Shown: positions 1 through 6,297 of the stretch, in pieces
Layout: the number at the start of each line of letters is the position of its first letter
Numbering within the stretch: the first letter of the stretch is position 1
DNA from: Streptomyces speibonae
GTDB taxonomy: Bacteria; Actinomycetota; Actinomycetes; Streptomycetales; Streptomycetaceae
Reading direction: 5' to 3'
DNA: 8,421 nucleotides
Assembly (NCBI GenBank): GCA_000715605.1
Contig: KL568522.1
Location: forward strand, 152,876 to 161,296
Program-made: the position numbers and the translations under genes
The notes under the pieces: generated by a model
Databases searched by the model: none
Told to the model about the DNA's origin: nothing
Seen by the model: the letters and a program-made list of their open reading frames with translations, nothing else

Positions 1-2136
1 GGCGGCCAGGGCTTCGCCGCGATGAGCCGCAAGGAACTGCTGTCCGTCCTGCAACAGCGGGCCGGTGACCTGGGCGTCACCGTCCACTACCGCACACCGG
101 CGCCCGACGCCGATGAACTCCGCGCCACCCACGATCTGGTGATCGCCGCCGACGGCGTCAACTCCGCCATCCGCACCAAGTACGCCGATGTCTTCCGGCC
201 GGACCTCGACCGGCGCCGGAACAAGTACATCTGGTTCGGTACCGACCTGGTCTTCGAGGCCTTCCAGTTCTTCGTGAAGCAGACCCGGTGGGGCACCATG
301 CAGATCCACGGGTACCCCTACTCCGACCAGGGCTCCACCTTCATCGTCGAGATGCACGAGGACGTATGGCGCGCCGCCGGCCTGGACCGGACGAACGCCG
401 AGGACCTGCCGCCCGGTGTCTCCGACGCGTACGCCGTCGAGCGGATGCGGGAGATCTGGGCCGATGAGCTGCGCGGACACCGGATCCTCGGCAACAACTC
501 CAAGTGGCTCGACTTCCACACCGTGCGCAACGAACGCTGGCACCACGACAACGTGGTGCTGCTCGGCGACGCCGCTCACACGGCTCACTTCTCCATCGGG
601 TCGGGCACCAAGCTCGCCATGGAGGACGCCCTGGCACTGGCCGCCTGTCTGCACGAGCACACCGATGTCGGCGCCGCCCTCGAGGCGTACCAGAGCGAGC
701 GCGGACCGGTGGTCGAGTCGACCCAGCGGGCCGCCCAGGCATCGCTGGAGTGGTTCGAGAACATCGGCATGTACGCCGACCAGGACCCCGACGAGTTCTG
801 CTTCAACCTCCTGACCCGGTCCCGGCGGATCACCTACGCCGGCCTCGCCGAGCGCGACCCGGAGTTCGCCGGCCGGATCGAGGCCGGGTTCGCCGCCCGC
901 AACGGCACGACGCGCCGCCCGGCCATGTTCCAGCCCGTCAGGATCGGCGACCTGGAGATCAAGAACCGGATCGTGGTCGCGCCGATGGACATGTACAGCG
1001 CCGTCGACGGCCTGGCGGACCGGTTCCATCTCGTCCATCTCGGCTCCAAGGCGCTCGGCGGGGCCGGACTCGTCCTGACCGAGATGATCTGTGTCTCGCC
1101 CGAGGGCAGGATCACCCCCGGCTGTACCGGGCTCTGGACCGACGCACAGGGCGACGCCTACCGCGCGGTCGTCGACTTCGTCCACGCGCACTCCACCGCG
1201 AAGATCGGTGCCCAGCTCGGCCACTCCGGCCGCAAGGGCTCCACCAAGGTCATGTGGGAAGGCATGGACCGTCCGCTGGACACGGGCAACTGGGAGGTCA
1301 TCGGGCCCTCACCCGTGCCGTACGGCCCCGGATGCCACATCCCCCGGCAGGCCACCCGCGACGACCTGGACAAGGTCGTCGCCGACTTCACCGCCGCCGC
1401 CCGCCGGGCGGTGGCCGCCGGCTTCGACCTGATCGAGGTCCACGCAGCCCACGGCTACCTGCTCAGCTCCTTCCTCTCACCGACGGCCAACCGGCGCACC
1501 GACGACTACGGCGGACCGCTCGAGAACCGCCTGCGCCTCCCCCTGGAGGTCTTCGACGCGGTACGCACCGCGGTTCCCGACGGCTTCCCCGTCACGGTGC
1601 GCATCTCCGCGCACGACTGGACCGACGACGGCAACACCGACGACGACGCCGTCCTGATCGCCGAGGCATTCGTGACACACGGCGCCCATGCCGTGCACGT
1701 CTCCTCCGGCCAGGTCGCCCAGGAGGAACGGCCGGCGTTCGGCCGCTCCTACCAGACCCCGTTCGCGGACAAGATTCGCGCCAAGGTGACCGGGAGAACC
1801 GCCGCCAAGGTGATCGCGGTAGGCGCCATCTCCTCCTACGACGACGTCAACTCCATCCTTCTCGCGGGCCGTTCCGACCTCTGCGCCCTGGGCCGCACCC
1901 ATCTGTACAACCCGCAGTGGACCCTCCAGGCCGCGGCCGAGCAGGACTACGGCGGAGCCGGCGCCGACTGGCCGGCCCCCTTCCGGGCGGGCAGGCGCAA
2001 GCCGCCGGCCACGCGGACCGACAGGATCCCTCCGCGGCTGAGCCTGCTGCGGGAAGGCGGAGCCGACAGCACGCATCTGCGCTGGACACCCGGCCGCGAC
2101 GGCACCGCCCCGGCACCGGTCACCGCGACCGGGTGA
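1..2136 (+). CDS. Anthraniloyl-CoA monooxygenase/reductase, FAD monooxygenase-OYE fusion (5' partial)
   Basis: Probable bifunctional flavoenzyme that uses O2 and NAD(P)H to hydroxylate 2-aminobenzoyl-CoA at C5 and then reduces the ring to a non-aromatic oxo-cyclohexene-CoA, as known for the Azoarcus evansii enzyme. The reading frame is open from base 1, and the N-terminal GxGxxG Rossmann motif is missing, so the gene begins upstream; the ATG at 22 is internal. Counting visible residues from base 1: the monooxygenase half (1-~305) has the DG motif (AADGVNSAIR, near 51-57) and the FAD-binding GDAAHTAHFSIGSG (from 189), the form typical of salicylyl-CoA/aminobenzoyl-CoA hydroxylases. The Old Yellow Enzyme half starts at 309 (MFQPVRIGDLEIKNRI), with QLGHSGRKG (405-413), the HAAHGY pair H481/H484 with Y486, and LGR (630-632) for FMN phosphate. 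D330 replaces the Cys usual in YqjM-type enzymes. An Arg/Pro-rich tail (661-711) follows. A salicylyl-CoA 5-hydroxylase lacks the OYE half, so the fusion favours aminobenzoyl-CoA. Roughly 80-100 N-terminal residues are probably missing. Confidence 0.88.
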   Translation, partial: GGQGFAAMSRKELLSVLQQRAGDLGVTVHYRTPAPDADELRATHDLVIAADGVNSAIRTKYADVFRPDLDRRRNKYIWFGTDLVFEAFQFFVKQTRWGTMQIHGYPYSDQGSTFIVEMHEDVWRAAGLDRTNAEDLPPGVSDAYAVERMREIWADELRGHRILGNNSKWLDFHTVRNERWHHDNVVLLGDAAHTAHFSIGSGTKLAMEDALALAACLHEHTDVGAALEAYQSERGPVVESTQRAAQASLEWFENIGMYADQDPDEFCFNLLTRSRRITYAGLAERDPEFAGRIEAGFAARNGTTRRPAMFQPVRIGDLEIKNRIVVAPMDMYSAVDGLADRFHLVHLGSKALGGAGLVLTEMICVSPEGRITPGCTGLWTDAQGDAYRAVVDFVHAHSTAKIGAQLGHSGRKGSTKVMWEGMDRPLDTGNWEVIGPSPVPYGPGCHIPRQATRDDLDKVVADFTAAARRAVAAGFDLIEVHAAHGYLLSSFLSPTANRRTDDYGGPLENRLRLPLEVFDAVRTAVPDGFPVTVRISAHDWTDDGNTDDDAVLIAEAFVTHGAHAVHVSSGQVAQEERPAFGRSYQTPFADKIRAKVTGRTAAKVIAVGAISSYDDVNSILLAGRSDLCALGRTHLYNPQWTLQAAAEQDYGGAGADWPAPFRAGRRKPPATRTDRIPPRLSLLREGGADSTHLRWTPGRDGTAPAPVTATG

Positions 2137-2570
2137 GCGGTACCCCTCGGCGCCGCGTCGGTGTCTTCCGTACGCAGGTCGAATGGATCGACACCGACGC
2201 GGCGGGGATCCACCACAACAGCACCGTCGTGCGGTTCGTCGAGGCCGCCGAGGCACGGCTCATGGCCGGGCACGGCCTCCGCGACTACTTCGCGGCGGCG
2301 CCGCGCGTGCGCTACGAGGTGGACTTCGAAGCACCGCTCTTCTTCGGGCAGCGGGTCACCGCGACGGTGGAACTCGTCCATGTGGGCACCACCTCGATGA
2401 CGTTCGACTTCGAGGTCTGGGGCGAGGCATTCCGGGGCCGGCCCCGCACGTGTGCCGCCCGCGGCCGCTACGTCACCGTGCACATCGACCGCGATCACCG
2501 GGAGGGGGCACGCGGCACACCCTGGCCGGCCGACTGGGTGGGTAGACTGGTTCCTCCCAGTCCCCGGTAG
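2133..2570 (+). CDS. Hotdog-fold acyl-CoA thioesterase (4-hydroxybenzoyl-CoA thioesterase/YbgC type)
   Basis: A 145-residue protein, the usual length for single-domain hotdog thioesterases, which hydrolyse acyl- or aryl-CoA esters in the cytoplasm. Residues 18-29 read WIDTDAAGIHHN, matching the family signature around the catalytic Asp; by alignment to Pseudomonas 4-hydroxybenzoyl-CoA thioesterase (GDCDPAGIV, D17), the candidate nucleophile/base is D22. It is followed by the long hotdog helix (VVRFVEAAEARLM) and strands such as YEVDFEAPLFFGQRVTATVEL. The start is the GTG at 2133, which overlaps the preceding TGA (GTGA). No Shine-Dalgarno is visible ahead of it and no other good in-frame start exists, so translational coupling to the flavoenzyme is likely. 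Context suggests it acts on anthraniloyl-CoA or a product of the flavoenzyme, either to recover CoA from stalled intermediates or to release a free acid; the substrate is inferred only. Confidence 0.85.
   Translation: MSGTPRRRVGVFRTQVEWIDTDAAGIHHNSTVVRFVEAAEARLMAGHGLRDYFAAAPRVRYEVDFEAPLFFGQRVTATVELVHVGTTSMTFDFEVWGEAFRGRPRTCAARGRYVTVHIDRDHREGARGTPWPADWVGRLVPPSPR
2532..2562. promoter_or_regulatory. Triple GACTGG repeat with inverted copy ahead of the regulator gene (candidate operator or hairpin)
   Basis: GACTGGG at 2532-2538 is the perfect inverted complement of CCCAGTC at 2556-2562 (7-bp arms, 17-bp spacer). A further direct copy, GACTGG at 2545-2550, can also pair with 2557-2562 to form a 6-bp stem with a 6-base loop. 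It lies at the end of the thioesterase gene, about 30 bases before the regulator's ATG. TAGACT at 2543-2548 resembles an actinomycete -10 box, but no convincing -35 was seen. The symmetry is read directly; function as an autoregulatory operator, internal promoter or RNA hairpin is a guess. Confidence 0.35.
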
Positions 2571-2592
2571 AGCCCAGGCACACGACTCCTTC

Positions 2593-3462
2593 ATGACGAC
2601 CGACGAAGCCCGCCCCTCAGCACAACGTCTGCGCACCCTGCTGGTCACCTATCTGGGTTCCGTGGTGCACCGAACCGGCGACTGGATGCCCATCGGGGGC
2701 GCGGTGGAGCTGCTCGGCGAGGCGGGACTCGACCCGGCCAGCGTCCGTACGGCGGTGTCCCGGCTCAAGAAGCGCGGCTGGCTCGACTCCGAGACCCGTC
2801 AGGGCGTACGCGGCTACGCCCTCACCGGGACGGCGATCGCCGAACTGGCCGCCGGCGACAGGATCATCTGGCACTCCCGCCCACCGGCCGACCTCGCCGA
2901 GGGCTGGTGCGTGGTGAACTTCTCGGTCCCCGAGTCCCGGCGCGACAAGCGCCACCAGCTCCGCCAGGACCTCACAGCCCTCGGCTTCGGCAACATCGGC
3001 GCCGCCGTGTGGATCGCGCCGGCCCGCATGCGGGACGAGGCCGCGCGGACCATCGCCCAGCAGGGGCTCACCGACCAGTGCGCCATGTTCGTCGGTGACT
3101 ACGCCGGCGGCAAGGACCTGAAGGTGCTCGTCGGCGATGCCTGGGACCTCGAGGAGATCGACGGCAGGTACCGCCAGTTCCTGGACTCCTATGCCGACCG
3201 GGCGGAGCACCTCCCCGACGAGCCGCCGAGCGGCCGGGCCGCGTTCGTCCGGTATCTGCACGTGGTCGATCACTGGCGGAAGCTGCCCTACCGGGATCCC
3301 GGGCTGCCCGTGGAGGTCCTTCCCGGCCACTGGAGCGGAGCGGCGGCGAAGACGCTGTTCGAGCGGCTCGTCGCCACGCTGGAGGATCCTGCTCTCGCCC
3401 ACGCGGCCGACGTCTACCGCGCCCTCGGCGTCGGCTTTCCCCTGTCCCCCAAGCACCGCTGA
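2593..3462 (+). CDS. PaaX-family transcriptional regulator
   Basis: A 289-residue regulator with the full PaaX architecture. Residues ~12-75 form the N-terminal winged helix-turn-helix, with recognition-helix sequence SVRTAVSRLKKRGWL (50-64). Residues ~104-175 are the central domain (GWCVVNFSVPESRRDKRHQL). Residues ~196-275 are the PaaX C-terminal domain (FLDSYADR, then YLHVVDHWRKLPYRDPGLP). PaaX of E. coli represses phenylacetate genes and is released by phenylacetyl-CoA; by analogy this protein probably senses an aryl-CoA, here plausibly anthraniloyl-CoA or a ring-reduced product. ATG 2593 is the only sensible start; just a weak CCAGG lies upstream. The gene begins 22 bases after the thioesterase stop, so it probably shares its transcript, and a terminator-like hairpin follows at once. 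Family call is firm; ligand and targets are inferred. Confidence 0.9.
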   Translation: MTTDEARPSAQRLRTLLVTYLGSVVHRTGDWMPIGGAVELLGEAGLDPASVRTAVSRLKKRGWLDSETRQGVRGYALTGTAIAELAAGDRIIWHSRPPADLAEGWCVVNFSVPESRRDKRHQLRQDLTALGFGNIGAAVWIAPARMRDEAARTIAQQGLTDQCAMFVGDYAGGKDLKVLVGDAWDLEEIDGRYRQFLDSYADRAEHLPDEPPSGRAAFVRYLHVVDHWRKLPYRDPGLPVEVLPGHWSGAAAKTLFERLVATLEDPALAHAADVYRALGVGFPLSPKHR

Positions 3463-3479
3463 CACCGGCGGCGCTGCTC

Positions 3480-3515
3480 CGGGCGCTGTTCGCCTCTCAT
3501 GGCGAGCAGCGCCCG
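3480..3515 (+). terminator. Terminator-like hairpin after the PaaX-family gene
   Basis: Bases 3481-3494 (GGGCGCTGTTCGCC) pair with 3501-3514 (GGCGAGCAGCGCCC) with a single T-G wobble; C3480-G3515 extends the stem to 15 bp. The loop is TCTCAT (3495-3500). It starts 18 bases after the regulator's stop codon. The tract after the stem has no proper T-run (GTTCC wanes to mixed sequence), which is common for actinomycete terminators. The stem is read directly; terminator function is inferred from strength and position. Confidence 0.75.
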
Positions 3516-3543
3516 TTCCGCATGCGCGGATGATCCTCGCGTT

Positions 3544-3585
3544 CGGTCGTTCTCCACATCGGATATCGCTGACTCTTGACGACCG
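3544..3585. repeat. Widely spaced inverted repeat CGGTCGT-N28-ACGACCG (candidate operator)
   Basis: CGGTCGT (3544-3550) and ACGACCG (3579-3585) are perfect 7-bp inverted arms separated by 28 bases. The right arm overlaps a TTGACG hexamer that may be a -35 box. A dimeric regulator bound at both arms could block the promoter of the permease operon; the adjacent PaaX-family protein is the natural candidate. Seven-base arms can arise by chance in GC-rich DNA, so confidence is modest. Confidence 0.35.
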
Positions 3586-3603
3586 TACCGAAAGTGATAC
3601 ACC
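3576..3603 (+). promoter_or_regulatory. Possible promoter for the permease-kynU operon
   Basis: TTGACG at 3576-3581 is one base from the consensus -35 hexamer. The best downstream -10 candidates are TACACC (3598-3603, spacer 16) and GATACA (3596-3601, spacer 14), neither a full TAnnnT match. It lies about 105 bases ahead of the permease ATG and beyond the terminator-like hairpin, where a promoter is expected. The exact -10 is uncertain. Confidence 0.3.
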
Positions 3604-3605
3604 CT

Positions 3606-3623
3606 TGAGGCATTCCTTCCTCA
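3606..3623. repeat. Short inverted repeat TGAGG-N8-CCTCA downstream of the putative promoter
   Basis: TGAGG (3606-3610) and CCTCA (3619-3623) are perfect 5-bp arms around an 8-base centre. It sits just downstream of the possible -10 region, in the leader of the permease gene, where an operator or a weak leader hairpin could lie. The arms are short, so this may be chance. Confidence 0.22.
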
Positions 3624-3692
3624 GCCGGCGCATATCGCACGGACCGTCCCCGAGGTATCGATCGGGAGTCCCGCCGCCGGCGACATCTGACG

Positions 3693-3697
3693 AGGAG
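3693..3697 (+). promoter_or_regulatory. Shine-Dalgarno of the permease gene
   Basis: AGGAG at 3693-3697 lies 10 bases before the ATG at 3708. It is the clearest ribosome-binding site in the window and fixes the permease start. Confidence 0.75.
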
Positions 3698-3707
3698 CAC
3701 CCCTTCC

Positions 3708-5171
3708 ATGCCTACGTCGCAACATCATTCGGCCGAGTCTGCCGGATCAGCGGAAGACCCCCAGGTCTTCAAACGAGGGCTCAAGAGCCGGCACGTGCAG
3801 ATGATCGCCATCGGCGGCTCCATCGGTACCGGGCTCTTCTACGGGTCCGCACAGGGGATAGCACTGAGCGGACCGGCGATCGTCCTTGGATATGCCCTCT
3901 GCGGCGTGGTGATGTTCCTGATCGTGCGTGCCCTCGGCGAGATGACGGTGCGAGAGCCGGTGGCCGGTGCGTTCAGCCACTTCGCATACAAGTACTGGAG
4001 TCCGCGCGCGGGCTTCGTCTCCGGATGGAACTACTGGTTCAACTACATCGCGGTGTCGATGGTCGAACTGGCGGTGGTCGGCGCCTATGTGAACTACTGG
4101 CTGCCCGGCGTCCAGCCCTGGCTGTCCGCCGCCTTCTTCGTGGCGGCGATCACCGCCGTCAACCTTCTCGGCGTCAAGGCATTCGGCGAGTTCGAGTACT
4201 GGTTCGCGATGATCAAGGTCGCCGCGATCGTCGGGATGATCGTTCTCGGTGCCGTCATCATCGCACTCGGGATCAACAAGAGCCCCGGCACACTCCCCGA
4301 GCCGAGCCTCGCGCACCTGTGGGATCTCGGCGGATTCATGCCAGGAGGCATGTCCGGGTTCCTGATGGTGCTGGTCGTCGTGCTCTTTTCGTACGGCGGC
4401 ACCGAACTGATCGGCATCACGGCCGGCGAGGCGGAGAATCCGCACCGCACGATTCCACAGGCCATCAACCAGCTCATCATCCGCTTCCTGATCTTCTACA
4501 TCGGCTCCATGACGGTGATCCTGGCGATCATCCCCTGGGACCGGATCGATGGCCAACTGAGCCCGTTCGTACAGATTTTCCAGGGCATCGGGCTCTCCGG
4601 AGCTCCGCACGTCCTCAATTTCGTCGTCCTCACGGCCGCGATGTCCGCGTACAACTCGGCGCTCTACTCCAACGCCCGCATGCTGCACGCGCTGTCCGAT
4701 CAGGGTAACGCTCCGAAATACCTCTCCCGGATCAGTGGCAACGGCATTCCGCTGGCCGGTGTGCTGACCTCCACCGGGGTCACCTCGCTCGCGGTCCTGG
4801 TCGTGTTCCTCTGGCCGGAGTTCGCGTTCAACTACCTGCTGTCGATCGCCCTGATCGCGGGCATCGTCAACTGGACGATGATCGTGGTGACGCACGGCAA
4901 GTTCCGTCGGCGTCTCGGCGCCGAGGAGACCGCCGCGTCCCCCTTCCGGCTGCCGGGCGGCAGGTTCAGCGCATGGGGCGTCCTGCTGTTCATGGCCCTG
5001 GTGATCGTCCAGATGGCGATGTCGGACACCTACCGCACGGCAGTCGTCGCGGGACCCGCATGGCTGGCCGGATTGCTGATCGCGTACGCCGTGAAACAAC
5101 GCCGGCAGGCCGTCGTCCCCGAGCCGGCCCCGCCCAAGGACAGCGCACCGTCCAGAGAACGGATGGTCTGA
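3708..5171 (+). CDS. AroP-like aromatic amino-acid permease (AAT family, APC superfamily)
   Basis: A 487-residue inner-membrane permease expected to import an amino acid by proton symport. After a polar ~20-residue N-terminus come the family opening FKRGLKSRHVQMIAIGGSIG (21-40) with the unwound GGSIGTGLF helix, then about 12 hydrophobic segments (near 30-50, 56-76, 105-127, 138-156, 168-188, 215-235, 258-275, 302-322, 350-370, 375-395, 421-440, 448-463). EPVAGAFSHFAYKYW (83-97), SGWNYW (105-110), FGEFEYWFAMIKV (159-171) and FSYGGTELIGITAGEAENP (227-245) closely resemble E. coli AroP/PheP. Length is typical (AroP is about 457 residues), with a short charged C-terminal tail. First gene of the block that continues to kynureninase, so tryptophan, or aromatic amino acids in general, is the best substrate guess; the family call is firm, but the substrate is not proven. 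Confidence 0.88.
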   Translation: MPTSQHHSAESAGSAEDPQVFKRGLKSRHVQMIAIGGSIGTGLFYGSAQGIALSGPAIVLGYALCGVVMFLIVRALGEMTVREPVAGAFSHFAYKYWSPRAGFVSGWNYWFNYIAVSMVELAVVGAYVNYWLPGVQPWLSAAFFVAAITAVNLLGVKAFGEFEYWFAMIKVAAIVGMIVLGAVIIALGINKSPGTLPEPSLAHLWDLGGFMPGGMSGFLMVLVVVLFSYGGTELIGITAGEAENPHRTIPQAINQLIIRFLIFYIGSMTVILAIIPWDRIDGQLSPFVQIFQGIGLSGAPHVLNFVVLTAAMSAYNSALYSNARMLHALSDQGNAPKYLSRISGNGIPLAGVLTSTGVTSLAVLVVFLWPEFAFNYLLSIALIAGIVNWTMIVVTHGKFRRRLGAEETAASPFRLPGGRFSAWGVLLFMALVIVQMAMSDTYRTAVVAGPAWLAGLLIAYAVKQRRQAVVPEPAPPKDSAPSRERMV

Positions 5172-5175
5172 GTCC

Positions 5176-6294
5176 ATGGCGACACCCGTACAGGTGAACA
5201 CTCACCTGGTCGACTACCGGCGTGACACCTACACGACCCCCGGGCGGCCCCTGCCCGGCGGCGCGCGGCCCCTCCTCGACTGCGCCCTCGGAACCAACCC
5301 CTACGGAGCGCCACCCGTGGCGCCGCACCTCCCCGGGCACGGCGCCGGACTCAGTGCCTACCGGGCGCCCGACGCGGCGTTCCGTGACGCGATCGCCGCC
5401 CACTGGGCCGAATCGGCCGCGCTGACACGGGAGAACATCCAGGTCGAGGCCGGCACCTTCGGGGTCATCGAGCGGCTGAACAAACTGCTGGTCCAGCCCG
5501 GCACCCAGGTGCTCGGTTACGTGCCCCAGTTCTCCGACTTCGCACAGGACGTCATCCAGCGTGGCGCAACGTTCGACGCCGTGCCGCTCCGCGCGGAGGA
5601 CACCTACCGCTTCTCCGCCCCGGACCTCATCGACCGCCTCTGCCGGCATCACCGCCTCGTCTACCTCGACAACCCGAACAACCCGACGGGCCAGATCATC
5701 CCGTTGCCCGAGATCGAGAAGGTGGTGGCCGCGGCCCGGGAACTGCGCGTGGCCGTTCTGGTCGACGAGGCCTACGGCGACTTCATGGCCCCGCGGAACT
5801 CCGCCGTCACCCTCGTCCCCGACTACGACAACCTGTTCGTGGCCAGGTCTTTCAGCAAGGGCTGGGGCCTGGCCGGGCTGCGCGTCGGGTACGCGGTGAT
5901 GTCTCCCGCGCTGCTTCCGGCCTGGCAGAAGATCTCCCATCCGTTCCCGGTCGGCGCCCTCGGCCTGGCCCTGGCCCGCCAGGCCCTCGGCTTCACCGAC
6001 TTCCTCCAGACGTGCGTGCGCCGGGTCCGTATCGGCAAGCGGCACGTCCTCGGCGCCTGCCGCCGCATGAGCGTGCCCGCGACAGCGGAGACCGTTCCCA
6101 TCCTCACGCTGATACATCCCGACGAGAAGCTGGATCTGCGGAAGGAGTTCCTGAACCGGAACGTCCTCACCACACCAGGACACCATTTCGCCGGCCTGGG
6201 TCCGAACGCCGTCCGCATCCGCCTGCCCCGGGAGACGGACGCGCTCACGGAAGCGATCCAGGACATCGAGAACGCAGAAAACGGAGTACGGTAG
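5176..6294 (+). CDS. PLP-dependent class I/II aminotransferase (HisC-like fold type I)
   Basis: A 372-residue pyridoxal-phosphate enzyme. Visible landmarks: TNPYG (40-44) near the N-terminus as in histidinol-phosphate aminotransferases and CobD-type enzymes; NPNNPTG (166-172); VDEAYGDF with D197 and Y200 contacting the cofactor; SFSKGWGLAGLRVGY with the Schiff-base Lys228 and phosphate-binding Arg236; and VRI with Arg347 as the likely substrate-carboxylate Arg. All key residues are intact. It begins 4 bases after the permease stop and ends 3 bases before kynA, so it is firmly inside the tryptophan operon. Histidine synthesis is therefore unlikely. Candidate roles are transamination of tryptophan or kynurenine (the latter giving kynurenic acid), or of a later amino intermediate of anthranilate breakdown; sequence alone does not decide. 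Only a weak purine-rich Shine-Dalgarno lies inside the permease end, suggesting coupled translation. Confidence 0.85.
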   Translation: MATPVQVNTHLVDYRRDTYTTPGRPLPGGARPLLDCALGTNPYGAPPVAPHLPGHGAGLSAYRAPDAAFRDAIAAHWAESAALTRENIQVEAGTFGVIERLNKLLVQPGTQVLGYVPQFSDFAQDVIQRGATFDAVPLRAEDTYRFSAPDLIDRLCRHHRLVYLDNPNNPTGQIIPLPEIEKVVAAARELRVAVLVDEAYGDFMAPRNSAVTLVPDYDNLFVARSFSKGWGLAGLRVGYAVMSPALLPAWQKISHPFPVGALGLALARQALGFTDFLQTCVRRVRIGKRHVLGACRRMSVPATAETVPILTLIHPDEKLDLRKEFLNRNVLTTPGHHFAGLGPNAVRIRLPRETDALTEAIQDIENAENGVR

Positions 6295-6297
6295 CCC

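Larger units (their letters stand above)
3463..3707. other. Intergenic regulatory region between the two gene blocks
   Basis: A 245-base gap without a credible gene, the longest in the window. In order it holds a long terminator-like hairpin (3480-3515), a 7-bp inverted repeat CGGTCGT/ACGACCG (3544-3550 and 3579-3585), a TTGACG hexamer overlapping its right arm, a short inverted repeat TGAGG/CCTCA (3606-3610 and 3619-3623), ATATCGC as a direct repeat (3563-3569 and 3632-3638), and the Shine-Dalgarno of the permease gene. Its layout suggests the end of one transcription unit and the controlled start of the next. Confidence 0.6.

Noticed and set aside
22..24. ATG at 22 as the start of the flavoenzyme
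   Set aside because: The frame stays open to base 1, and the sequence before it (GQGFAAMSRK) resembles the internal family sequence. A start here would leave out the FAD-binding Rossmann motif.
504..2132. Long open frame running in frame 3 across the flavoenzyme gene
   Set aside because: Its translation is Arg/Pro-rich with no domain match and overlaps the well-supported flavoenzyme in another frame. Only the part from GTG 2133 onward is a real gene, the thioesterase.
2452..2592. Upstream extension of the regulator to the ATG at 2452
   Set aside because: It would overlap the thioesterase by well over 100 bases and add residues with no similarity to PaaX proteins, whose homology begins just after ATG 2593.
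3563..3638. ATATCGC direct repeat as a regulatory element
   Set aside because: Two 7-base copies 69 bases apart, with no regular spacing or symmetry; it is plausible by chance, so it is mentioned only in the intergenic entry.
3747..5201. Minus-strand open frame opposite the permease
   Set aside because: Translation is Asp/His/Arg-rich without a recognisable domain, while the plus strand encodes a clear 12-segment permease with a good ribosome-binding site.
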